Below are positions 8,742 to 18,237 of a DNA stretch of 32,803 nt, one piece after another. The position numbers were made by a program, and so were the translations under genes. Within the stretch, counting starts at the first letter, position 1, and every line of letters starts with the position of its first letter. The DNA is from Myxococcales bacterium (GTDB lineage: Bacteria; Myxococcota_A; Polyangia; Polyangiales; Polyangiaceae), in assembly GCA_016212965.1 (NCBI GenBank), contig JACRDA010000296.1, positions 1-32,803 on the forward strand, written 5' to 3'. The notes under the pieces were generated by a model, which saw only the letters and a list, made by a program, of their open reading frames with translations, made no database searches and was not told the origin of the DNA.

Positions 8742-8878
8742 CCCGCACCTGGCCGCGAGGCAGGCGCGCCGGTCTGCGGCGATGTGCGCGCGTCTGCGAC
8801 AATCCCGGCCCGGAAGTGACCGGAGGTAGCCGTCGAGGGGTAGGTCGCGCTATGCTCGCCGACCTCGAACGACCCCGA

Positions 8879-8894
8879 GGGCGCGCTGGCGCCC
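8879..8894 (+). other. Small hairpin in the amidotransferase leader
   Basis: GGGCGC and GCGCCC pair over a four-base loop, 45 bases before the ATG of the next gene. In such GC-rich sequence it may be chance. Confidence 0.25.
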
Positions 8895-8939
8895 CGACGG
8901 ATCTTCCATGCTTCGAGATCTGGCGGGGGAGCGAGAGCG

Positions 8940-9857
8940 ATGAAACGACCCCCCTTGCGCCTGTGCCTGGTCGACATGAACGACGGGCACCCGAACCAGG
9001 CGATGCGCTGCTTGCACGGCATCGTCGACCGCTACTTCGAGCGCGTGCACCGCAGCAACCCCGCGGTCGAGTGTCAGCTCGTGCACGTGTCGCCGCGCGA
9101 CAAGGAGGAGGTGCCGCCGACCGACTGCGACGTCTACATCTCCTCCGGCGGCCCCGGCTCGCCCTTCGACGGCGACGGCCAGCCGTGGGTCACGAACTAC
9201 GGCCACTTCGTCGACGGCATCCTCGACTCGTGGCACACCGGCTCGCGGCGGCGCGCGCTCTTCGCCATCTGCTACTCGTTCGAGATGGTGGTGCGGCACC
9301 TCGGGGTCGCCCAGGTGGTCAAGCGCGAACAGCGCAAGTTCGGCGTCATGCCGGTCTACCCGACCGCGGACGGCCAGCGCCACCCGCTGCTCGCGCCCTT
9401 CGGCGACCGGCTCTTTGCCTTCGAGCACCGCTGGTGGGAGGCGGTCGACGTCGACGAGAAGCGCATGGCGGAGCTCCACGGGACGCTGCTCGCGCGCGAG
9501 AGCCGCGACGGCGTCTCGAAGGGGCGCGCCATCATGGGCTTCGACACGGGGCCGAGCATCGAGGCGGTGCAGTTCCACCCCGAGGCCGACCGGCTCGGCG
9601 TGGTGTCGTGGGTGACGCGGCCCGAGCAGGCGGCGGCGTTCAAGGACACCTACGGCGAGTCGACCTACCAGGCGATGATGCGCACGCTCGACGATCCGCG
9701 CCGGCTCGCGCGCACCTTCGCCTTCCTCATCCCGAGCTTTCTCGCGCGGCGCTTCAACGCCCTGGCCCCGGAGCGGGACTACGTGCCCATCGCGCTGCCC
9801 GACGACACCGACATCCAGGGCTTCGACGACGCGATGCCCGCGGCCGAGACGGGCTGA
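8940..9857 (+). CDS. Free-standing class I glutamine amidotransferase
   Basis: The 305-residue product has the class I amidotransferase fold: DVYISSGGPGSPFD near residues 64-77, the nucleophile elbow AICYSFE with Cys111, and QFHPEAD with His213 and Glu215 as the rest of the triad. It would release ammonia from glutamine for a partner synthetase. The elbow is unusual: Tyr-Ser follow Cys111 where the family normally has x-Gly. The C-terminal 85 residues lie beyond the usual domain. No synthetase partner is adjacent; upstream is the DUF4105 protein 198 bases away and downstream is transketolase. A Gly-rich GGGGGAGCGAGAG stretch precedes the ATG. A TATGCT hexamer at 8851-8856 may be its -10 element. 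Confidence 0.88.
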   Translation: MKRPPLRLCLVDMNDGHPNQAMRCLHGIVDRYFERVHRSNPAVECQLVHVSPRDKEEVPPTDCDVYISSGGPGSPFDGDGQPWVTNYGHFVDGILDSWHTGSRRRALFAICYSFEMVVRHLGVAQVVKREQRKFGVMPVYPTADGQRHPLLAPFGDRLFAFEHRWWEAVDVDEKRMAELHGTLLARESRDGVSKGRAIMGFDTGPSIEAVQFHPEADRLGVVSWVTRPEQAAAFKDTYGESTYQAMMRTLDDPRRLARTFAFLIPSFLARRFNALAPERDYVPIALPDDTDIQGFDDAMPAAETG

Positions 9858-9872
9858 GCGCGGCGAGCTTCG

Positions 9873-9987
9873 GGCTCCAGACCTCCCCGTCGGCGGTGCG
9901 CGGCTGGCCACCCTCGGACGAAGAGCAGGCCACGGGCTACGGCCAGAATCTGCGCCCGGCCATCTTCTCCGGCTGACGTCTGGAGCC
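9873..9987. repeat. 115-base element bounded by a perfect 10-base inverted repeat
   Basis: GGCTCCAGAC at 9873-9882 is matched exactly by GTCTGGAGCC at 9978-9987. The 95 bases between contain a further CTGGCC/GGCCAG pair. The element fills most of the 193-base gap between the amidotransferase and transketolase genes. No gene is seen in it. It could be a small non-autonomous repeat or a structured RNA. Confidence 0.45.
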
Positions 9988-10050
9988 TGGCGCCCAGCCG
10001 CCCCTCTAGCCGGTTGTCTCCCCCGGGGCTGACCGCTAGAAGAGGCGACC

Positions 10051-12093
<2,043 letters not shown>

Positions 12094-12100
12094 GTCGTCG

Positions 12101-12128
12101 GCTCGCTCCACCCGGAAGCGGAGCGAGC
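12101..12128 (+). terminator. Hairpin after tkt, possible terminator
   Basis: GCTCGCTCC (12101-12109) pairs perfectly with GGAGCGAGC (12120-12128), seven bases after the tkt stop. There is no T-run, so it is not a classical intrinsic terminator, but the place and stem strength fit a 3'-end structure. Confidence 0.45.
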
Positions 12129-12238
12129 AGAAACACGGAGGCACGAAGGCACGGAGCGTGACACGGAGAGAATCTCTGAACCCTGCCGGCTCCGTGCAGC
12201 TCTCCGTGTCTCCGCGTCTCTGTGGTTGTCTCTTTCTG
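12128..12238. repeat. Long imperfect inverted repeat between convergent genes (ACGGAG-type)
   Basis: The left arm 12128-12170 and right arm 12200-12238 are imperfect complements; both ends match exactly, with CAGAAA at the outside and ACACGGAGAG at the inside. The arms are themselves built of degenerate short repeats of ACGGAG and GCACG. The base composition is less GC-rich than the neighbouring genes. Elements of this ACGGAG-ACACGG style are scattered in many bacterial genomes. It sits between the ends of tkt and the convergent membrane-protein gene. Confidence 0.6.
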
Positions 12239-12299
12239 GGTACTTTGGAGGCGAGTGGCCGAGGAGCTCGGCGTGCGCTCTCCGCCGCGGACGACTGCG

Positions 12300-15200
12300 T
12301 CAGCGGCGCACGGTCGGGGCGGCGCTCGACGCGGCCTCGGTGTCGGCGCGGCGCGGGCGCTCCTGACCGGGTAGGGTCGGCGCGGCGTCGCTGCCCCGGG
12401 GGCTCGCTTCGGTCGGCGCCGAGCCGGACGAGGTGACCGCCTCGGTCACCGCGGCCGGCAGCGTGGGTGCGACGTCGGACGGCGCGCGCGGCGCGACCAT
12501 GGGCTCGGTCGGCACCGCCGCCGGGCCGGCGGCGACGGTCGGGGCCGGCGCGGGCGCCGGCGGCCGCGCACCGGGCGCGGGCGGAGAGGGCGTCGGGGCC
12601 GTGTGGAGATCGGCGCCGTCCGTGAGTCGGTGCGGCGCCTGCATCGACTCGCCCGGAAGCGGCGGCAGGAGCGAGGGCCCCGGAACGAGCCGCTCCGGAG
12701 CGCGCGTCGCCTCGAGCTCCGTGCTCCAGGCGTCGACCCAGTCGACCCAGCGCACGTGCTGGAGCTTGAACACGAGCTTGCGCCGATCGAGCGGTGCCGG
12801 CGCGAGGGCGATGGGCTCGCCGCGCACCTTGGGCTTGACCATCGGGCTGCGGCCGAGGCCGCGGAAGCGGTAGACGACCTCCGTGCGGTAGCCGGTGCCG
12901 GGCCACACGAGCAGCCCCTCCTCGATGACGTCGTAGGGCGTGTCCCGCCCGATCGCCCAGGCGATCTGCTCGCGCACGAGATCGACGCCGGCGAGGTGGT
13001 ACAGGCCGCCGAGCGCGTTCTCGAACACGATGCGGCCGGTCGCGTCGAGCGCGTCGAGGAAGCCGGGCTGCGCCACGCTCGCGAGGATGAGGCCGCTCTG
13101 CTCCTCGAACGCCACCTCGCAGAGCTCGGGCCCGACGCCGGGGCACGCGAGGCGCAGGCGCATGCGGTTGCTGCCGAGGTCGACGCCGGCGAGCGCGAGC
13201 GGCCCGTGGTGCCAGTCGCGCGAGGCCGCGAGCAGCGCGACGAGCTCGCGCTCGACGAAGCGCCGCACCGAGGTCTCGATCTCGTGCAGGCCCTCCCGAA
13301 ACTGCCCGCGCGAGCCCTCGGAGCGGTGCGGCGCCTGGCCCAGCGTCTTCGGGCCGCGACTCGCGCGCGCCGCGTCCTCGTCCTCGCGCTGGGCTGCGCG
13401 CCGCAGGCGCACGTAGAGCTTCGGCAAGGTGCCGCTGTGGAAGCCGGGGACGAGCAGCGCGCCGACGGTCTCGCCGTGGTTGCCGACCAGGACGGGCGCC
13501 AGCTTGTCGCTGCGGCTGGCGCGGTAGAGCTTCCAGTTCTCCTTCAGCTCCCACACGATGAAGCCGAACACGCTCGGCAGAAAGAAGCCCGTGACGCCGG
13601 CGATCGTGCCGCCGATGACCGGTCCGAGAAACGACAGCGCCTGGTTGAAGGCCGCCAGGATGCCCGGCGTGAAGGGCACGAAGAGCTTGTGCGCGACCGT
13701 GGTGATCGGCAGCTTGATCGGGTTGATGTAGGGCTCGATGAGCAGCGTGATGTAGAGGCGCACCACGTACGCGAAGCCGCCCCACACGAGGCCCGTGCCG
13801 CCCTTCACCCAGACCATCGCCTTGCTCTGGCCCTGCCGGAAGCGGAGCAGCTCGTCGACCTTGTACATGCCACGGTCGAGCAGCTCCATCAGCGCCGCGA
13901 AGAAGCGCGCCACCAGGCGGAAGAGCCCGGGCAAGAGGTGGTGACTGAGCGCGCGCCAGCTCGGCGCGACCTTGTCGAAGAAGAAGTCCTCCGCGAGCTC
14001 GGCCAGGCGCGAGCTCATGATCCACGACAGGGCGACGAAGACCGCCACCGAGATCGCGATGGCGACCCAGAGCGACTCGTCGCGTAGCGGCGTGAGCAGG
14101 TACACGGGCAGGGCGATGGCGGCCGGCAGCAGCACGCGCCGGAACGCGACGCGCACCACCGTGGTCCGCAGGAACCAGCGCACCGCGCGCCGGGTGATGA
14201 TCCAGTGCGGCAGCTGCACGACCCAGAAGCGCAGGAGCTTGCCGACGAGGCTCAGGGCCGCGAGGACGCCCCAGCGGAACAGGCTCGAGTGGATGAGCCC
14301 CAGCGTGAAGAGCGTGAGCAAGAGGAACGAGCGCCAGTCGAGCAGGTGGAGCTCCGCGCCGCCGAACAGGTGCCAGAGCGGCCCCACGATGTGGGTCGCG
14401 CCCTCGAGCACGACGAAGGCGATCGCCGCCGGCAACAGGCCCCAGAGGACCACGTGCCGCCCGATGCGCGTGCCGAAGGAGGGCGCCGACAGGCGCTGCA
14501 GACCGCGCAGATAGACCTCGCCCTTGCGGTAGACGCCGTCGAGCGAGACGTCGAGGATCTTGTCGAGCTTCGTGAGCGCGTCGCCGTGCCACAGCTCGCG
14601 TGCCGAGCGCATGTCCTCGAGCTTCAGCTGGTTGCGCGAGATGGCGTCGCGCAGATCGCCGAGCATGAGGAAGCCGTTCTCGACGGCGCGGTCGAGCAGC
14701 TCCTCGACCAGCTTGTTCCGGGCGTTCTGCTCCGGGCCCGAGCGCGGCTCGAGCCCGACCTCGTCGAGGGCCGCGAGGAGCTTCGGACGCAGGGACAGCC
14801 GGACGTTGAGCTCGGCGCGCTCGGTCGCGGCGCGCAGCGCCTTGCCGAGCAGCTTGCGGTCGGGCGAGTCGATGCGCGCGTGGCGCACCTTTTTCTGCGC
14901 GGCGTGGATGTAGCGCGCCACGCGGATCTCGCGCGTCGCGGGAAGCGCGCGCACCATCGGCTGCTTGCCGAGGGTGAACAGGAAGCGTGCCATGTCGACC
15001 GCCCGCTCGGGCTTCTCGTGGGACATGGCGGCGAGCTGGAGATCGTAGAGCAGGCGTGCCTCGACCGGGTAGCGCAGGCCGCGGTGGATCGCTGCCTCGG
15101 TCGCGAGCATGGTGAGCAGGGCGCTCCAGTCGACGTCGCCGCGGGCGAGCTTCTTCCGGTCGCCGGCCGAGAGCGGCGCGTCCTCGAGCGGCGCGAGCGC

Positions 15201-16106
15201 GGCGTTCACGCGCTGGCCGAGGTCGCGCAGATCCTGCCGTGCCGCCTTGCGCTCCTCCTCGCAGTCGGGCTCGAGACCGACGACGGCGCGGAGCAGCGCC
15301 GCGCGCACGTCGTTGCCGGCGGCCTTGGCCTTCGCGGCTGCCTTGCGGAGCCTCGCCCGGCGCCGCGCGCTCGGCGGCCGCGGAGCGAACATGCGCCCGA
15401 GCCCGAGCGACGGGGGTGGCAAGAAGCTCGTCGCCGAGCGGCCGCGGGTGGGCAGGGGCAGGGGGTCGGCACCCTCGGGCTTGCAGCGGCCGAGGATGGG
15501 CTCGGCCGCGACGTCCGCCGCGAGGATGGCCTCGATGCGGGCGGCGTCGTGGAGGCCGGGGAAGTGGACCGACAAGAGGTGGGGCGCGAAGAAGCGCAGC
15601 TCGAGGTAGAGCGCGACGAACTCGCTGTAGGTCTGGCGATCGTCACCGGGTGGCAGCACCAGATCGTCGTGGCGCAGGGTGGCGCGCACCTCGTCGAACT
15701 CGATCTGGCCGATGCGGTCGATGCGCTCGCGCACCAGGGCCTCCGACAGGTTGCCACCCTCGAAGCGCCGGTCGAGCTCGAGGTGGATGCCGGCATGGAA
15801 GGCGGCGCGCCACAGCTTCTGCAGGACCTCGCCCGGGGTGCGACCCGCGAGCTCGCGCGGTGCGGGCCGCGCCACCAGGATGATCTCCTTGTCCGGCTTG
15901 GCGGCCGCGGCCCCGAGCTCGGCGGGGTCGATGATGGCCTTGAGCGCGTCGCGCGCGAGCGCGTAACAGCGCGCGTGCGGCACGTCGAGCTTGAGGCCCG
16001 ACACGTCGCGGTGCGCGCGGATGATCCGCCGCATCACCCGTGGGTCGCACAGGGCCACCGGCGCCGCAGCCGTCGAGAAGTCGCGCTCCAGCTTCGCGAG
16101 ATCCAT
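12300..16106 (-). CDS. Large multi-pass membrane protein of unknown function (1268 residues)
   Basis: I do not recognise this protein. Residues 1-540 are soluble, Arg/Lys- and Ala-rich and largely helical. Two groups of hydrophobic segments follow: about 548-700 (for instance VVLWGLLPAAIAFVVLEG and FLLLTLFTLGLIHSSLF) and about 760-860 (including LGPVIGGTIAGVTGFFLP). Residues 870-1150 form a second soluble part with GPLALAGVDLGSNRMRLRL and VWPGTGYRTEVVYRFRG. The last 110 residues are Pro/Ala/Thr-rich with repeated APT motifs. The frame is open and codon use matches its neighbours, so the gene looks intact. It is downstream of the composite barrel gene, separated by 123 bases, and convergent with tkt. 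Confidence 0.88.
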   Translation of the reverse strand: MDLAKLERDFSTAAAPVALCDPRVMRRIIRAHRDVSGLKLDVPHARCYALARDALKAIIDPAELGAAAAKPDKEIILVARPAPRELAGRTPGEVLQKLWRAAFHAGIHLELDRRFEGGNLSEALVRERIDRIGQIEFDEVRATLRHDDLVLPPGDDRQTYSEFVALYLELRFFAPHLLSVHFPGLHDAARIEAILAADVAAEPILGRCKPEGADPLPLPTRGRSATSFLPPPSLGLGRMFAPRPPSARRRARLRKAAAKAKAAGNDVRAALLRAVVGLEPDCEEERKAARQDLRDLGQRVNAALAPLEDAPLSAGDRKKLARGDVDWSALLTMLATEAAIHRGLRYPVEARLLYDLQLAAMSHEKPERAVDMARFLFTLGKQPMVRALPATREIRVARYIHAAQKKVRHARIDSPDRKLLGKALRAATERAELNVRLSLRPKLLAALDEVGLEPRSGPEQNARNKLVEELLDRAVENGFLMLGDLRDAISRNQLKLEDMRSARELWHGDALTKLDKILDVSLDGVYRKGEVYLRGLQRLSAPSFGTRIGRHVVLWGLLPAAIAFVVLEGATHIVGPLWHLFGGAELHLLDWRSFLLLTLFTLGLIHSSLFRWGVLAALSLVGKLLRFWVVQLPHWIITRRAVRWFLRTTVVRVAFRRVLLPAAIALPVYLLTPLRDESLWVAIAISVAVFVALSWIMSSRLAELAEDFFFDKVAPSWRALSHHLLPGLFRLVARFFAALMELLDRGMYKVDELLRFRQGQSKAMVWVKGGTGLVWGGFAYVVRLYITLLIEPYINPIKLPITTVAHKLFVPFTPGILAAFNQALSFLGPVIGGTIAGVTGFFLPSVFGFIVWELKENWKLYRASRSDKLAPVLVGNHGETVGALLVPGFHSGTLPKLYVRLRRAAQREDEDAARASRGPKTLGQAPHRSEGSRGQFREGLHEIETSVRRFVERELVALLAASRDWHHGPLALAGVDLGSNRMRLRLACPGVGPELCEVAFEEQSGLILASVAQPGFLDALDATGRIVFENALGGLYHLAGVDLVREQIAWAIGRDTPYDVIEEGLLVWPGTGYRTEVVYRFRGLGRSPMVKPKVRGEPIALAPAPLDRRKLVFKLQHVRWVDWVDAWSTELEATRAPERLVPGPSLLPPLPGESMQAPHRLTDGADLHTAPTPSPPAPGARPPAPAPAPTVAAGPAAVPTEPMVAPRAPSDVAPTLPAAVTEAVTSSGSAPTEASPRGSDAAPTLPGQERPRRADTEAASSAAPTVRR

Positions 16107-16182
16107 CCGCCCGTCGGCTTCCTTAGCCGGTTTTCGCCTGGCCGTCCTCTCCCGGAACAGTGGGGCCGGCAGCCCTCGGGGT

Positions 16183-16229
16183 CTCGCGACTCCGGGCCTG
16201 ACGACCGACAGCCGAGAACTGACGATTCT
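16183..16229. repeat. Short repeat-like intergenic element
   Basis: An imperfect stem GGGGTCTCGCGACTCC is followed by a string of near-repeats of the type GACGACCGACAGCCGAGAAC. Strings of this (C)TGACnnCTGA style occur as interspersed repeats in some bacterial genomes. It lies right after the stop of the composite barrel gene. Confidence 0.35.
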
Positions 16230-18005
16230 CTAGAACGTGACGACCGGCGACACCATCGGCGCGATGACCGTGCCGAAGGTCGGGACCATGAACATGAAGC
16301 GCAGCTCGGGCTGGATCGAGAAGTAGGTGTGCGCGTGAATCATCGCGCCGAGGCTGAAGCCGACGAAGTTGAGGCCCGTGATCTGGTAGGCCGAGAGATC
16401 GCGCTTCAACGCCGTCTGGTTGTCGCAGCGCTTCTCGGCGACGGTCACCTGCTGCCCGGAGTCGTTGAGCACGTCGCACGCCGCGACGTCGACGCCGGCG
16501 TTGACCTGGGCAAAGCCGCCGTTCAGCGACACGAAGGGGCTCGCGATCTTGTCGAGCAGGAAGTACCAGCTCGTGCGGACCTCGCCGTGGAACATGAAGA
16601 AGTCCCGCGCGACGGGCTCGAGCTGCCGGCCCACCGGCAGCTGGTCGACGGGCACACCGGGGGAGCCGCCGAGCCCGACCCCGATGCGCGCTCCGAGCAC
16701 GAAGCCGCCGTACATGGGGTTGGGGGCGTGCCAGAGGAGCCGGTCGTAGCCGACGACGAGCCGTCCGCCGGCGAGGGCACCACCACCCTGGATCTCGTTG
16801 AAGGGGGTCTCGAGCGCGGCCCCGAGGAACTCGTTGCCGTTCGCGTCGAAGCAGAAGTAGTTGTCGGGGCGTCCGTCCGAGGCCGTGGCCTTCGACGCGC
16901 CGCACACGCCGATCGCGCTGTCGATGAGCAGAATGTCGAGCTGCCCGCCGAGCGAGATCCAGTTCTTCTTGATGTCGCTGTCGGTGCCGCCGTCGCTGCC
17001 GCCCGAGCCGTCGTCCTCGCCCTGCTCGCAGCTGCCGTCCTTGCAGATGAAGCCTTCCTTGCACTCCTGCGTGGCCTCGCAGCTCGCGCCCCAGCCCTTG
17101 TCGCCGCGCTGGTCGCCCTTCGGCTTCGAGCAGCCGGGGACGTCCGGCGGGCACTCGGTGGCGGCGGTGCACTTCTTCGGCGGGTCCTCGCCCGGCAGCG
17201 ACGGGGGGTCGTCGTCGAGCGCGTTCTTGATCATCGTCTCCTGGGGCGCCTTGCGCGTCCCGGCCGTCCCGAGCACGTTGTTCTCGGCGTCGACGGCGGT
17301 GATGTAGAAGCGCACCTTGCCCGTCGTCGAGAGCTCGGAGCACGGGATCATCGCGCCGTAGCCGCCGCTCATCGGCTTCATGGCGACGGTGGTCCACTGC
17401 GAGCCGCCGTAGGACTTGAACGACAGCGACACCTTGGTCGCGCCGAGGTCGTCCGGGACCTTGATGAAGATCGGAAGCGGCGTGTTGATCGCGCCCTCGG
17501 GCGGGGCCTCGTACTCGAGGTCGCCACCGGCGGCCGGTCCCGGCCCCGGCTCGGGCTGCGGCTTCGGGCCGGGGCCCGGCTCGGGCACGGGGGCGGGGCC
17601 GCCGCTCTTGGCCTCCTTCTGCGCCTCCTTGAAGACCTTGAGCGCCTCGGAGGTGTCGCTCATGAAGTCCTCGAGCGGCTTCGCGTCCGGGTCGGCCTTG
17701 AGCGCCTTGAGGAAGGCGTCCTTCGCGGCCTCGGGCTGCTTCTTGCCCATCGAGTAGAGCACGCCGGCGCCCAGGTAGAGCTTGGAGAGGACCTTCTTGG
17801 CGCAGTTGTCCTTGCCGCAGCTCTTGATCGCCTCCTGCAGCTTGGCAAGCGCGCCGTCGAACTCCGTGTTGAGGTAGTCCTCGTACATCGCCGACTCGAA
17901 GGCTGCGTTGGCCGCCTTGTCGCCCGGGGCAGCGAGCGCGATGGCAGCAGCGGAGCCGATCAGGCCCGCGCACGCGAGGGAGATCAGGCGGGAGCGAAGG
18001 TGCAC
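16230..18005 (-). CDS. Composite outer-membrane protein: TPR-like, Ig-like, Cys-rich and beta-barrel parts
   Basis: The 591-residue product starts at a GTG with an AGAGGT ribosome site at 18014-18019. A signal peptide ends near ALAA-AP (about residue 26). Residues 35-125 look like helical TPR repeats with regular Cys at SCGKDNC. A Pro/Gly linker of PEPGPGPKPQ type leads to an Ig-like domain (GAINTPLPIFIKVP to KVRFYITAVDAENN). Then comes a Cys-rich segment with C-x5-C modules, an acidic Gly/Asp linker, and a final part of about 220 residues rich in alternating strands that ends in VSPVVTF, the terminal Phe typical of outer-membrane barrels. The function is unknown; the layout suggests a surface or envelope-spanning protein. 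Confidence 0.85.
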   Translation of the reverse strand: MHLRSRLISLACAGLIGSAAAIALAAPGDKAANAAFESAMYEDYLNTEFDGALAKLQEAIKSCGKDNCAKKVLSKLYLGAGVLYSMGKKQPEAAKDAFLKALKADPDAKPLEDFMSDTSEALKVFKEAQKEAKSGGPAPVPEPGPGPKPQPEPGPGPAAGGDLEYEAPPEGAINTPLPIFIKVPDDLGATKVSLSFKSYGGSQWTTVAMKPMSGGYGAMIPCSELSTTGKVRFYITAVDAENNVLGTAGTRKAPQETMIKNALDDDPPSLPGEDPPKKCTAATECPPDVPGCSKPKGDQRGDKGWGASCEATQECKEGFICKDGSCEQGEDDGSGGSDGGTDSDIKKNWISLGGQLDILLIDSAIGVCGASKATASDGRPDNYFCFDANGNEFLGAALETPFNEIQGGGALAGGRLVVGYDRLLWHAPNPMYGGFVLGARIGVGLGGSPGVPVDQLPVGRQLEPVARDFFMFHGEVRTSWYFLLDKIASPFVSLNGGFAQVNAGVDVAACDVLNDSGQQVTVAEKRCDNQTALKRDLSAYQITGLNFVGFSLGAMIHAHTYFSIQPELRFMFMVPTFGTVIAPMVSPVVTF

Positions 18006-18070
18006 GTTCGGTTACCTCTGGTGCCTCGGCCCGCCCGGCGCGAGCGCGGGGAGGGCAGAGCCGTGGCGGA

Positions 18071-18148
18071 TGGCGAGCGGAAATGCGGGGGCGGGAAATG
18101 CGGGGCGGAATTGCGAGCGGAATTGCGAGCGGATTGCGGCGAATGCGT
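18071..18148. repeat. Degenerate tandem repeat of GCGGAATTGC-type units
   Basis: Units such as GAGCGGAAATGC, GGCGGGAAATGC, GGGCGGAATTGC and GAGCGGAATTGC follow one another; two copies of GCGGAATTGCGA are adjacent and exact. They lie in the 232-base gap between the OmpA-domain gene and the barrel gene, about 65 bases upstream of the latter's start, so they would be in its leader or promoter. Confidence 0.55.
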
Positions 18149-18237
18149 AGCGCGAAGATCGGTCGCGGGGCGACCAGGTGATGGGTTGGCCGGGCGCGCG
18201 CGCGACACCGGTGCCGACGCCGCGTGGAGGAGCGCGC

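Noticed and set aside
10014..10042. TTGTCT-17-TAGAAG as a tkt promoter
   Set aside because: The -10 match overlaps the likely ribosome site and matches the consensus poorly.
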